This document shows, piece after piece, positions 44,149-53,385 of a DNA stretch of 64,000 nt (positions are counted from its first letter, which is position 1; each line of letters opens with the position of its first letter). The notes beneath the pieces were generated by a model, which was given only the letters and a program-made list of their open reading frames with translations, was not told the origin of the DNA and did not search any database. Position numbers and translations under genes: made by a program. Origin of the DNA: Methylophaga sp. (GTDB lineage: Bacteria > Pseudomonadota > Gammaproteobacteria > Nitrosococcales > Methylophagaceae); contig JAFIFW010000005.1 of the NCBI GenBank assembly GCA_020831825.1, positions 186,001 to 250,000 of the forward strand. The letters run 5' to 3'.

Positions 44149-45422
44149 AAATCCGCATCAGCAACGGACGCGTCATCGACCCTGCCAGTCAACTTGATAA
44201 TGGTCTGGATGTGTTTATCAACGATGGCAAAATTGTCGCCATCGCCGAGCAGATGAGCGATTTTCATGCCGATATGACCATTGATGCCAGCGGCATGATT
44301 GTCTGCCCCGGCCTTGTGGATATGAGTGCCAGACTCCGCGAACCCGGCCAGGAACACACCGCAACCATACACAGCGAAACGCTTGCGGCAGCGGCTGGCG
44401 GCATCACCACATTATGCGTACCGCCAGATACTGATCCTGTGATTGATACTGCCGCCGTTGTTGAGCTGATCGAAGATCGCGCCAAAAAAGCCGGCCGCAC
44501 CATGGTGCTGACCATTGGCGCACTGACCCAAAAATTACAAGGAGAGCTGCTGGCTGAAATGGCAGCATTGAAAGCTGCCGGCTGTATCGGTGTCAGTAAC
44601 GGACTGTCGGTCATCAAAAACAGTGTGGTGCTCAAACGCGCCATGGAATATGCGGCCTCGCTGGATTTGACGGTATTCATCAACCCTGCCGATCCTTGGC
44701 TGCAATCGGGTGGCTGTGTCCACGAAGGCACGGTCAGTACTCGCCTGGGCATTGCTGGCATACCCGAAAGTGCCGAAACTATTGCAGTCAGTCGTGATTT
44801 AATTCTGATTGAACAAACCGGAGTACGTGCTCACTTCCACAGTTTATCCAGCGGGAAAGCGGTACGGCTTATTCGAGAGGCACAGAGTCGCGGATTGCCT
44901 GTCACCGCGGATGTAAGTGCACATCACCTGCATTTATGCGAGCATGACCTTGGCAACTACGACAGCCTCAGTCATGTACTGCCGCCACTGCGCAGTCTTA
45001 GAGATCGCGAGCAGTTACAACAAGGTCTCCGGGAAGGCGTGATTAACGCCATCTCATCGCATCATCAACCGCTTGATAACGATGCCAAACTGGGGCCGTT
45101 TGCCGAAACGCAACCCGGTATCTCTGGCTTGGAAACGCTGCTGCCACTCACCATGAAACTGGTCGAAGATGATGAACTGCCGCTGATTGATGCCTTGGCA
45201 GCCATCACCTGTCGGCCAGCAGAAATTCTTGGAATAGAGGCTGGCCAACTCAAAGTTGGCAGCCTGGCTGATATTTGCATCATTGATCCAGAGTCCCAGT
45301 TTGAATGTCAGCCAAACCAGTTCCTCAGCGAAGGCAAAAACAGTCCGTTTTCAGGCTGGCTGTTCAGTCATCAGGTCAGTCACACCTTGTTTGAAGGCAA
45401 ACTGGTCTATCAACGCAACTAA
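44145..45422 (+). CDS. pyrC: Dihydroorotase-like PyrC', probably catalytically inactive
   Basis: 425 residues with an amidohydrolase barrel. At the position where active dihydroorotases have the zinc-binding HxH (DPHVHLREPG) this protein reads [10 protein letters not shown], so both histidines are lost, although the flanking signature remains. It overlaps pyrB by four bases. In Pseudomonas an equivalent inactive PyrC' is a structural partner required for ATCase assembly, and that role fits here. A true dihydroorotase should lie elsewhere in the genome. Confidence 0.9.
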   Translation: MKIRISNGRVIDPASQLDNGLDVFINDGKIVAIAEQMSDFHADMTIDASGMIVCPGLVDMSARLREPGQEHTATIHSETLAAAAGGITTLCVPPDTDPVIDTAAVVELIEDRAKKAGRTMVLTIGALTQKLQGELLAEMAALKAAGCIGVSNGLSVIKNSVVLKRAMEYAASLDLTVFINPADPWLQSGGCVHEGTVSTRLGIAGIPESAETIAVSRDLILIEQTGVRAHFHSLSSGKAVRLIREAQSRGLPVTADVSAHHLHLCEHDLGNYDSLSHVLPPLRSLRDREQLQQGLREGVINAISSHHQPLDNDAKLGPFAETQPGISGLETLLPLTMKLVEDDELPLIDALAAITCRPAEILGIEAGQLKVGSLADICIIDPESQFECQPNQFLSEGKNSPFSGWLFSHQVSHTLFEGKLVYQRN

Positions 45423-45448
45423 ATCAACATTCCCCAGGGAGCATAAGC

Positions 45449-45625
45449 ATGCAGGTATTCAAAAAAGCGGGCTTGGCCCTCACCGCAGCCATCTTCTCTA
45501 TTGGCCTGATGGCCTGCAGTCCTGAGGTGGGTAGTGAAAAGTGGTGTGAGCAATTGCAAGACAAAAGCAAGGCTGACTGGACAGCCAATGAAGCCAAGGA
45601 TTTTGCCAAACACTGCCTGCTTTGA
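45449..45625 (+). CDS. Small DUF3012-type lipoprotein
   Basis: 58 residues. Signal peptide with lipobox LMAC (cysteine at residue 23), then SPEVGSEKWCEQL and DWTANEAKDFAKHCLL, the DUF3012 pattern with two conserved cysteines that may form a disulfide. Function unknown. A GGGAG lies upstream. Its TGA overlaps the ATG of the next gene. Confidence 0.85.
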   Translation: MQVFKKAGLALTAAIFSIGLMACSPEVGSEKWCEQLQDKSKADWTANEAKDFAKHCLL

Positions 45626-46380
45626 TGTCTGGCGACCACTACTACGCGCTGGATTTTGATGGCGTTATTTGCGACAGCGCCATCGAAACCGGCATCAGTG
45701 GCTGGAAAGCGGCGGTCAAGCTATGGCCTGATTTACCTGCCCAAATGTCTGAACAGATCTTATTCTTGTTCAGGCAGGTCAGGCCGGCAATGGAAACCGG
45801 CTATGAAGCGATTTTAATCTGTCGGGCACTTTACGACGGCATTCCCGTCGAACAACTGACACATTCGTTTGCTGACACCATGCAACAGACCCTGCTGCGG
45901 CATGGTTGTGAAATCAAGCAACTGAAAACGGTGTTTGCAACCATCCGCGATCAATGGATTAGCGATGATTTTGAAGGCTGGCTTGCCAACAATCCACTTT
46001 ATCCGGGTATCCGAGAGCTACTGCTCGGGATCCCCCAGCAGCAATTATTTATCGTCACCACCAAGCAGGAGCGGTTTGTCAGCGCCATTTTGTCGGCAAA
46101 TGGCATCACACTTGATGACCGCCACATCTTTGGTCTGGAAAAACAGCTGAGAAAACCGCTGATACTTCTAAAGTTACAAGCGGTCTGCCAGCCCAAGTGT
46201 CTGATATTTGTCGAAGACCGGCTAAACACACTGTATGAGGTCATCGAAGATAATTTGCTGGAAAAGGTGCAACTCTGCCTGGCCACCTGGGGTTACAACA
46301 CCCCCAACGAAAGGCAACAGGCAGAACAACACCATCGTATCAGGATACAGAACCGGCCTGAAGACATTATTTTGTCATGA
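45625..46380 (+). CDS. HAD-superfamily hydrolase
   Basis: 251 residues from ATG 45625, overlapping the DUF3012 gene as ATGA. Motif I YYALDFDGVICDSA with nucleophile and acid aspartates, motif II IVTTKQ, motif III lysine in LRKPLILLK, and motif IV CLIFVEDRLNTL. A helical cap domain is at about 20-110. Phosphatase activity is expected; the substrate is unknown. Confidence 0.88.
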   Translation: MSGDHYYALDFDGVICDSAIETGISGWKAAVKLWPDLPAQMSEQILFLFRQVRPAMETGYEAILICRALYDGIPVEQLTHSFADTMQQTLLRHGCEIKQLKTVFATIRDQWISDDFEGWLANNPLYPGIRELLLGIPQQQLFIVTTKQERFVSAILSANGITLDDRHIFGLEKQLRKPLILLKLQAVCQPKCLIFVEDRLNTLYEVIEDNLLEKVQLCLATWGYNTPNERQQAEQHHRIRIQNRPEDIILS

Positions 46381-46491
46381 GACTCATGTATCAACAGACC
46401 GTCATGAGGAACTTTACCCTGGCAAACCCCTATCAAGCAGTCGATGTCATTCACAATTCGTGGCCAGACGGCGAAGCCAGATCTTAAGCAC

Positions 46492-47562
46492 ATGAAATTT
46501 ACTGTCAAAACACCCTTGCTGGTTTTGCTGTTAATCACACTCGCAGCATGCGAACGTGAGTCCAGTCCGACCACAACACAGCCCAGACCTCATCTGGTTG
46601 AAGTGGTCGAGGCTCAGCGCCTTGATCTGTCAGTACGACGTGAACGAACCGGCACACTCAGAGCCATTCAGGAAATACAAATTTTCACCCAGGAAGAAGG
46701 TCAGATCACCGAACTGCCATTTTTCGAAGGTGACAGGGTCAAACGAGGCGAGGTAATCGCCAGTCTTGATGATCGGCTGCTGCGGGCTCAACTGAATCGA
46801 GCTGTGGCTTTACAGAAAAAGTCCGAAACCGACCTTAATCGCATCCGTGATTTGGTTGAGCGCCGATTGACCACTGCCGCTGAACTCACTCAGATTGAGA
46901 CCGACCTTGCGATTGCTCAGGCCGATGTCGCCGCCCTGGAGACCCGTCTGGGTTTTCTGACGCTGAGATCGCCCATTGATGGCGTAGTCACTGAGCGCCG
47001 AAGTGAGCCAGGCAATATTGCCGATCGGTATGCCCACATCATGACGATTGCTGATCAACAAACACTGATCACTGAAGTCCGGTTATCAGAACTTTTACTG
47101 AATCACTTGTCCGTTGGCGATACGGTAGAGCTCTACATTGATGCCCTTCGCACTGGCTCCGCGGCTCAGACACCCCTATATGGCGAAATCAGTCGCATCT
47201 ATCCAGATATCGATCCAATGACGCGCACCGGCACTGTGGAAATCGCCCTGCATCCGGTTCCACAGGGTGCCAGAGCGGGCCAGTTTGTTCGCGTCATACT
47301 TCAAACCCAGCGCTCAGAAAGACTACTAATTCCTTTCATCGCTTTGCGTCGTTCGACTGCCCACCCCTATGTTTTCATCATTGACGATGACAACCGAGCG
47401 CAAACACGCGCCGTGCAGACCGGCCTGGAAATTGGTGATCAAATTGAGATTCTTGAGGGCCTTGAATCGGGTGAGCGACTGGTAATACGTGGCTTCACCA
47501 ACCTAAGAGACAATCAGCAGGTGACCATTGTCGACAGCGCCAGCAGTGGTTTAAACCGATGA
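46492..47562 (+). CDS. RND efflux periplasmic adaptor (membrane fusion) lipoprotein
   Basis: 356 residues from ATG 46492. Lipobox LAAC (cysteine at about residue 19) indicates a lipid anchor. Barrel-sandwich halves ITELPFFEGDRVKRGEVIASLDD and LGFLTLRSPIDGVVTER flank a coiled-coil hairpin. It overlaps the transporter gene by four bases, so they form one complex. No outer-membrane channel gene is adjacent. Confidence 0.93.
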   Translation: MKFTVKTPLLVLLLITLAACERESSPTTTQPRPHLVEVVEAQRLDLSVRRERTGTLRAIQEIQIFTQEEGQITELPFFEGDRVKRGEVIASLDDRLLRAQLNRAVALQKKSETDLNRIRDLVERRLTTAAELTQIETDLAIAQADVAALETRLGFLTLRSPIDGVVTERRSEPGNIADRYAHIMTIADQQTLITEVRLSELLLNHLSVGDTVELYIDALRTGSAAQTPLYGEISRIYPDIDPMTRTGTVEIALHPVPQGARAGQFVRVILQTQRSERLLIPFIALRRSTAHPYVFIIDDDNRAQTRAVQTGLEIGDQIEILEGLESGERLVIRGFTNLRDNQQVTIVDSASSGLNR

Positions 47563-50500
47563 ACATCAAAGGGGGCGGCCTCGCCGCCTGGTCGATCAAA
47601 CATCCTATCGGTATCAGCATGATTGCCGCCTCGGTGATTGTGCTTGGCCTTGCGGTACTGAGCCGACTGGCGATAGATTTATTGCCACAAATCATCTATC
47701 CGGATATTCGAATTCGTATTCTTGAACCAGGTGTACCTGCCACGGTGATGGAGGACCGCGTCACCAGACTCATTGAGGAACAGCTGGCCATCACCGAGGG
47801 AGCCATCAACGTCAAATCTGCTACTGATTTGGGCCTGGTGGAAATTGATATTGACTTTGGCTATGGCAAGGATATTGATATTGCCTTGCGCGATGCCAGT
47901 ACCCGGTTGGATCGAGCCCGTTCACAACTTCCCTCTTCCATTTCTCTGCTGGAAATCTTCAAACGGGATCCTTCACAAATTCCGGTCACAGAGTTTGTCG
48001 TCAGCTCAGATCTGATGAGCATTGTCGATCTGAGAACCTGGACGGATGATGTGCTCAGCAAATGGTTTATCAATCTGCCCGGGGTAGCAGCAGCCGAAAT
48101 TGGCGGTGGTGTCGAGCGTGAGATTCAGGTGATTCCCGATCAACAAAGACTAGCGGCACTGGGCCTGAGTTACAGAGATATTGTGCAGGCGATTGATGGC
48201 GCCAATGAAGATATTGCTATTGGTCGGCTTCAAATGCCTGGCAGTGAAATTACTGGCCGTATTGCCGGACGCCTTTCAACCGTTGAGGCCATTCGTCAGT
48301 TGCCGGTAAGCCGGACTGACAACAACATCATTTTGCTACAGGAAGTGGCAAAAGTAGTCGACTCCAGCGAGGATGAGCGCGTCCTGATTCGGGCCGATGG
48401 CATCAGCGGCATCAAAATGGCTATTCAGAAGCAGCCTGAAGCAAATACCACTGCGGTGGTTCAGTCGGTGATGCAACAATTGGACTGGCTCATCGCTCAA
48501 AAAGTCATTCCTCCGGGTATTGAAGTCACCGCCGTCACAGACCAATCCATCTACATCAAACAATCCCTGCAAAATGCCGCCTCTGCCGCCCTGAGTGGTG
48601 CAGTGCTGGCGATGCTGGTGGTGTATCTGTTTCTTGGTAATCTCCGTCGTACCCTGATAATTGGCAGTGCGATTCCAATAGCGATGATGTTTACCTTTAT
48701 CTTGCTCGGTGCCGGCGGCCTGACCCTCAATATCATGACCCTCGGAGGCCTGGCGCTAGGCGTCGGCTTGCTGGTCGATAACACAATTGTCATGTTGGAA
48801 AACATCTACCGACACCAGCGCCAAAATGAAAAACCGCTTGAGGCCGGCACCCATGCCGCTGCCGAAGTCAATGGCCCGATCGTCGCTTCAACCTCGACCA
48901 ACCTTGCCGCTATTTTGCCGTTTCTGTTTATCGGTGGATTAACAGGTTTACTGTTCAGTGAGCTTATCTTTACCATCTCTTCAGCCATCTTTGCCTCGAT
49001 GGTGATCGCCCTGACATTGGTGCCGGCCTATGCGGCGAAAGTCACTGAAATAGGCAGCAACCCCATTCGACGCGGCATTGATGCGATTGTCGAACTTCTG
49101 CAACGCGGCTATGGCAAGCTGATTCGACTGTTATTGAAAATCAAACTACTGGTCATCGCCTTGTTTATTACCGGATTTGCAGTGATGTTGCCCGTTTTCA
49201 CCAGCGGCAATCAGATTCTGCTACCCAACATTGATGATGGCCGGGTGGAAATTCGCATGATTTCTGATGCGGGTGTTTCTGTAGAGGAAATGGATGTCAA
49301 TGTACAACGCATTGAACAAATCATTGCCGCCAAACCTGAGACAGATACCATTTTTACCCTGGTAGGCGGCACAGTTTTTGGTCGCTCTCAACGTGAAGAT
49401 CCCAGTCGGTCACAAATGACCGTGCAATTGTTGCCTCTCGCACAACGCGATGTGGGAACACCGGAATGGATTCGGGAGTTACGCAAAGACATTAATGATT
49501 TGCAGATACCTGGACTCAGGGTATTTGTGTTTCAACGAGGTATTCGTGGGCTAAGAACCCACAGTGGAGATGAAGACATCAGCCTCAGACTGCAGGGTGA
49601 AGATTTGCTGGTGATGAAGCAGATAGCCGATGAAATTGCTGACAAGATGCGACAGATCCCCTTGCTGGAAAATGTTCAACATTCCGCTGAAGATGAACGC
49701 TTTGAACTATCCATAAATCTTAATCGAATCCGTGCCGAATCACTCGGCCTGTCGATGTCCGATCTGGCCGAAGCCGCTCAAATTGCCTTGCAAGGCCGTG
49801 TCATCAGTGACTTCCAAGAGGGTAACCGCACATACAATATTCGACTCCGTTTGCCACAGGAAGAAATCAATTCACCGCAGGCGCTGCAATCTGTGATTCT
49901 TTTCCCGGCAGCTAATGGTGGCATGCCTGTATATCTCGGAGAGGTTGCTGAAATTGAATTACTGGCAACTCCTTCCAGAATTCGTCGTGAAAACCAGATG
50001 CGTATTGTCGAACTTTCTGCAGCACTGGCGGCCGAGGCGACATTAGGAGAGGCTTTGATTCAACTTGATGAAATGCGTCAGTCACTGGATCTGCCAGCAG
50101 GCTACACACTCTACGATGGCGGTCAGCGACAGGCACTGGAACAACAACAAAGACAAAACATGCTGTTGCTTGGTCTGGCGTTATTTCTGGTGCTGGTGGT
50201 CATGGCCATTCAGTATGAATCACTGCTCAACCCGATCATTATTCTGCTTAGTGTGCCCTTTGCTGCAATCGGCGTTGCAATGGGGGTGTACTGGTTGAAT
50301 TTGCCTCTATCCATGCCAATCTGGCTAGGTACGATCATGCTGGTCGGGATCGTGGTCAACAACGCCATTTTGCTGGTCAACTACATAGAGCTTGAACGGC
50401 TGAAAACCGCCAATCTGACCGAAGCAATTATTGCTGCCGTCCGTTTAAGGCTGCGTCCCATCCTGATGACAACACTAAGTACCGTTATGGGAATGCTACC

Positions 50501-50669
50501 GCTGGCGATTGGTTTTGGTGAAGGATCGGAGATGCTGCAACCACTGGCCATTGCTGTGGTATGGGGACTGAGCTTTTCGATGCTGGTGAGTTTGATGCTG
50601 GTACCGCTGGTCTATCATATGTTTCATGCCGTTAAAGACAGAAACAATCCCAAGGTCATCATCGCTTGA
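47559..50669 (+). CDS. RND-family efflux transporter, inner-membrane subunit
   Basis: 1036 residues, the normal length, with twelve helices. The proton-relay helix reads LGGLALGVGLLVDNTIVMLENI, where AcrB has two aspartates and this branch has Asp-Asn. Other family motifs are AAEVNGPIVASTSTNLAAILP and a C-terminal ILMTTLSTVMGMLPLA. Works with the preceding adaptor; exported substrate not predictable. Confidence 0.94.
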   Translation: MNIKGGGLAAWSIKHPIGISMIAASVIVLGLAVLSRLAIDLLPQIIYPDIRIRILEPGVPATVMEDRVTRLIEEQLAITEGAINVKSATDLGLVEIDIDFGYGKDIDIALRDASTRLDRARSQLPSSISLLEIFKRDPSQIPVTEFVVSSDLMSIVDLRTWTDDVLSKWFINLPGVAAAEIGGGVEREIQVIPDQQRLAALGLSYRDIVQAIDGANEDIAIGRLQMPGSEITGRIAGRLSTVEAIRQLPVSRTDNNIILLQEVAKVVDSSEDERVLIRADGISGIKMAIQKQPEANTTAVVQSVMQQLDWLIAQKVIPPGIEVTAVTDQSIYIKQSLQNAASAALSGAVLAMLVVYLFLGNLRRTLIIGSAIPIAMMFTFILLGAGGLTLNIMTLGGLALGVGLLVDNTIVMLENIYRHQRQNEKPLEAGTHAAAEVNGPIVASTSTNLAAILPFLFIGGLTGLLFSELIFTISSAIFASMVIALTLVPAYAAKVTEIGSNPIRRGIDAIVELLQRGYGKLIRLLLKIKLLVIALFITGFAVMLPVFTSGNQILLPNIDDGRVEIRMISDAGVSVEEMDVNVQRIEQIIAAKPETDTIFTLVGGTVFGRSQREDPSRSQMTVQLLPLAQRDVGTPEWIRELRKDINDLQIPGLRVFVFQRGIRGLRTHSGDEDISLRLQGEDLLVMKQIADEIADKMRQIPLLENVQHSAEDERFELSINLNRIRAESLGLSMSDLAEAAQIALQGRVISDFQEGNRTYNIRLRLPQEEINSPQALQSVILFPAANGGMPVYLGEVAEIELLATPSRIRRENQMRIVELSAALAAEATLGEALIQLDEMRQSLDLPAGYTLYDGGQRQALEQQQRQNMLLLGLALFLVLVVMAIQYESLLNPIIILLSVPFAAIGVAMGVYWLNLPLSMPIWLGTIMLVGIVVNNAILLVNYIELERLKTANLTEAIIAAVRLRLRPILMTTLSTVMGMLPLAIGFGEGSEMLQPLAIAVVWGLSFSMLVSLMLVPLVYHMFHAVKDRNNPKVIIA

Positions 50670-50683
50670 GTTGTGGAGAAAAA

Positions 50684-50760
50684 TGGCGGAGCGGACGGGA
50701 CTCGAACCCGCGACCTCCGGCGTGACAGGCCAGCATTCTAACCAACTGAACTACCGCTCC
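50684..50760 (-). tRNA. tRNA-Asp (GTC)
   Basis: Read on the minus strand the 77 bases fold as a cloverleaf: acceptor GGAGCGG / CCGCTCC plus GCCA, D-arm AGTTCAGTTGGTTAGA, anticodon loop CTGTCAC (anticodon GTC), and T-arm GCGGGTTCGAGTCCCGT. The 3' CCA is encoded. It closely resembles other gammaproteobacterial tRNA-Asp genes. Confidence 0.98.
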
Positions 50761-50843
50761 GCTGTATCTCCCTTTCGTCCGAATGGCACGAAAGAAGCGT
50801 GCAATATACAGCAAAAAATTTAAAGGTGTTAGCGCTATTTAAT

Positions 50844-50880
50844 AAAAAACCCGCCGAGCGCTTGGCCGGGCGGGTTTTTG
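50844..50880 (-). terminator. Terminator after the cupredoxin gene
   Basis: Strong stem AAAAACCCGCC / GGCGGGTTTTT around a 13-base loop, 18 bases beyond the cupredoxin stop on the minus strand. A/T flanks on both sides make it bidirectional. Confidence 0.88.
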
Positions 50881-50897
50881 TCTGACAGGGCAGCTAT

Positions 50898-51692
50898 TTA
50901 CATAGCATCGGCAACTGCAAGCGCTTGCCTGACCAGTCGACCAGCCGCGCCGCGTGCGCCGGCATTGCGAATCTCTTCAATGTTAACAGGGTTACCGACG
51001 ATGATCGCACCCCCCATCGCTGAACCGAAATGAGGTGTGCACTTATACACATAAATACCTTCCTGGGTGAAGGTACGGCTGTAATTCTGGCTCATTTCTG
51101 AATGCCAGTGTTCCGCACCTTCAGGAATCAATCCCTCCAGTGATTGAGTATCATGGGTCGGCATATTCACCCAGGAAACGGTGTCGCCTGGCTGAATGGT
51201 AATAACCACAGGATTGAAGACCAGCGCTTCTGCCGTCACCACATGTGTTTGCGCTTGTGCGGTTGCGGCTACTGGCGAAACTTGCTCTTCAGTAGTTGCC
51301 GCCAGTTCTTCTACCAGTTGATCTGCCTGCTCTCGACCTTCTGCAGCTTGTTGTGCTGCGGCATCAATAGCTGCCTGAGCGATATCAGTCACATCTTCTG
51401 TCGATTGCACAGCGGCTTTGGTCGCCTGTTCCACGACTTCTGTTGCCGACTCCACCACCTCTTCTTCAACAACGCTTTCCATGGCCTGTTGTTCTTCTGC
51501 CATCAGTTGCTCAAGCGCTTCATCCGTCATGGCTTCAGTCTCTTCTGTCGGTGCTGCTTGCTGTACCTGACGTGGCGCCACTTCCCGATAGGCATCATTG
51601 GTTCCGAAGAAAACGCTCGAAACGGCAATTACCACAAACAGGGCAACTGCAACCATGATTACAGCGGTAATCGTTGCTTTGGATTTAAACAT
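50898..51692 (-). CDS. Membrane-anchored type 1 copper protein (pseudoazurin-like) with acidic helical stalk
   Basis: 264 residues. One N-terminal transmembrane helix (about 9-30), then a highly acidic Glu/Ala/Gln-rich helical segment (about 45-145), then a cupredoxin domain (about 148-240). The copper ligands are visible: His in NMPTHDTQS, and Cys, His and Met in YKCTPHFGSAMGG. The domain resembles pseudoazurin, normally a free periplasmic electron carrier; here it is tethered on a long stalk. Redox partner unknown. Bounded by a terminator and rhlE, so apparently monocistronic. Confidence 0.87.
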   Translation of the reverse strand: MFKSKATITAVIMVAVALFVVIAVSSVFFGTNDAYREVAPRQVQQAAPTEETEAMTDEALEQLMAEEQQAMESVVEEEVVESATEVVEQATKAAVQSTEDVTDIAQAAIDAAAQQAAEGREQADQLVEELAATTEEQVSPVAATAQAQTHVVTAEALVFNPVVITIQPGDTVSWVNMPTHDTQSLEGLIPEGAEHWHSEMSQNYSRTFTQEGIYVYKCTPHFGSAMGGAIIVGNPVNIEEIRNAGARGAAGRLVRQALAVADAM

Positions 51693-51901
51693 AGGGTCTC
51701 CTTAAACACTTCTTAACATCACCAGAAATAATAACATCATTAAGTCAGATATCCTCGACTGAACAGGGAAAATCTATGCGATAATGATCTCTGTCAAAAA
51801 ACGCACGGCGTGGCCTCGCGTTCCTCACTTGTTACTGCTTGCCGATCCTGCTTGTTAGCCGACACAGGCAACAATTCGGCTGACTTTCTGCTGGAATCTC
51901 T

Positions 51902-53230
51902 ATGACATTCTCAAACCTGAGCCTTGCTGATCCAATTTTGCGTGCACTGGAAAAAGCGGGCTACGCAAGCCCATCCCCCATTCAGCAAGCGGTGATTCCA
52001 GAGATACTCGCCGGCAAGGATGTCATGGCCGCGGCCCAGACGGGTACAGGCAAAACCGCAGGATTCACACTGCCCATTCTTCAACGGCTCAGCCTTGGAC
52101 AAAAAGCCGCGCCCAATCAGGCACGTTGTCTGATTCTGACACCTACACGTGAGCTGGCCGCACAAGTTGGTGAAAGCGTTGCCAGGTACGGACAGTTCCT
52201 GCCGCTACGTAGTGCCGTGGTTTTTGGTGGCGTCGGTATAAATCCACAGATGATGAAACTGCGAAAAGGTGTTGATATTCTGGTTGCAACACCAGGCCGG
52301 TTGCTGGATCTGTATGGTCAGAATGCAGTGCGCTTCAACCATCTGGAAATACTGGTACTAGATGAAGCTGATCGCATGCTGGACATGGGCTTTATTCACG
52401 ATATCCGCAAGATCCAGGCACTGTTGCCTGCAAAACGGCAAACTTTGTTGTTTTCGGCGACCTTTTCAACAGAGATTCGCGAACTGGCCAGACGATTCAT
52501 GGATGCGCCGGCCGAAATTTCCGTCAGCCCGGCCAATACTACCGCCAGCACGGTCAAACAATGGATCTCTCCGGTTGATAAAAAACAAAAACCCGCCGTG
52601 TTGGCGCATCTTATAAAACAAAACAACTGGTACCAGGTGCTGGTATTCAGCAGAACCAAACATGGTGCCAACAAACTGAGCCAACACCTGGATCAGCAAG
52701 GCATCAAAGCCGCGGCAATTCATGGCAACAAGAGCCAGAGTGCCCGCACCAAAGCCCTGGCAGATTTCAAAGCGGGCAAAATACAAGTTCTGGTTGCCAC
52801 CGATATCGCAGCACGCGGACTGGATATCGATCAGCTTCCTCACGTTATAAATGTCGACTTGCCAAATGTACCGGAAGACTATGTGCATCGGATTGGCCGA
52901 ACCGGCCGTGCAGGCGCAGATGGTGAAGCCATTTCATTGGTCAGTGCCGACGAAATTGACCAACTCAACGCCATTGAGCGAGTGATTGGCAAGCAATTGC
53001 AGCGAATTCTAGTCGACGGTTTTGAGCCGGTTCATGACCTGCCTGCATCCAAAAGCATCAGTCAGCCACAAAAACCATCCCGACCACGAACACAACATCG
53101 TGATGGCCAACGTGCCGAAACGGCTCATGGCAACAAAACAAGACACCGCCAACGTCCATCATCAGCCGCACCGTCTGCAAACAGTAAACCTGCCAGACGC
53201 CGCCGTCGCCCTTCGTCAGAGAAATCATAA
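51902..53230 (+). CDS. rhlE: DEAD-box RNA helicase, RhlE-like
   Basis: 442 residues. Q motif [12 protein letters not shown], motif [17 protein letters not shown] variant [15 protein letters not shown] as FSATF, and motif [12 protein letters not shown]. The tail after about residue 380 is basic and low-complexity ([21 protein letters not shown]), typical for RNA contact. Involved in ribosome assembly or RNA turnover; the subgroup assignment to RhlE is moderately sure. Confidence 0.9.
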   Translation: MTFSNLSLADPILRALEKAGYASPSPIQQAVIPEILAGKDVMAAAQTGTGKTAGFTLPILQRLSLGQKAAPNQARCLILTPTRELAAQVGESVARYGQFLPLRSAVVFGGVGINPQMMKLRKGVDILVATPGRLLDLYGQNAVRFNHLEILVLDEADRMLDMGFIHDIRKIQALLPAKRQTLLFSATFSTEIRELARRFMDAPAEISVSPANTTASTVKQWISPVDKKQKPAVLAHLIKQNNWYQVLVFSRTKHGANKLSQHLDQQGIKAAAIHGNKSQSARTKALADFKAGKIQVLVATDIAARGLDIDQLPHVINVDLPNVPEDYVHRIGRTGRAGADGEAISLVSADEIDQLNAIERVIGKQLQRILVDGFEPVHDLPASKSISQPQKPSRPRTQHRDGQRAETAHGNKTRHRQRPSSAAPSANSKPARRRRRPSSEKS

Positions 53231-53280
53231 CGCCCCGAATAGCAAAAACCTGAACAAATCGGCAGTTTGCCTGCCAAGTG

Positions 53281-53328
53281 TTCCCGGCCATTTCGGGAAA
53301 AATTCCTAGGAATAGGAATTTTTCCTAT
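53281..53328. promoter_or_regulatory. Palindromic operator region upstream of TonB receptor 1
   Basis: Positions 53296-53308 and 53313-53325 are perfect 13-bp inverted arms (core ATTCCTA/TAGGAAT) around a GGAA spacer. A second short hairpin TTCCCG/CGGGAA (53281-53286 and 53294-53299) abuts it. The right arm runs into TTTTTCCTAT (53319-53328), a block repeated upstream of the second receptor. It does not look like a Fur or Zur box. Probably an operator for an unidentified regulator. Confidence 0.6.
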
Positions 53329-53385
53329 ATGATTGCCTGAATGCATTCGCTACGGTGAGTACACACTCAAACCACAGGGGCATTC

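Noticed and set aside
50626..50823. Plus-strand reading frame containing AERTGLEPATSGVTG
   Set aside because: It is the antisense translation of tRNA-Asp, a well-known false protein.
53296..53325. Fur box upstream of the TonB receptors
   Set aside because: The palindrome core (ATTCCTA/TAGGAAT) does not resemble the GATAAT-type repeats of Fur; kept as an unidentified operator instead.
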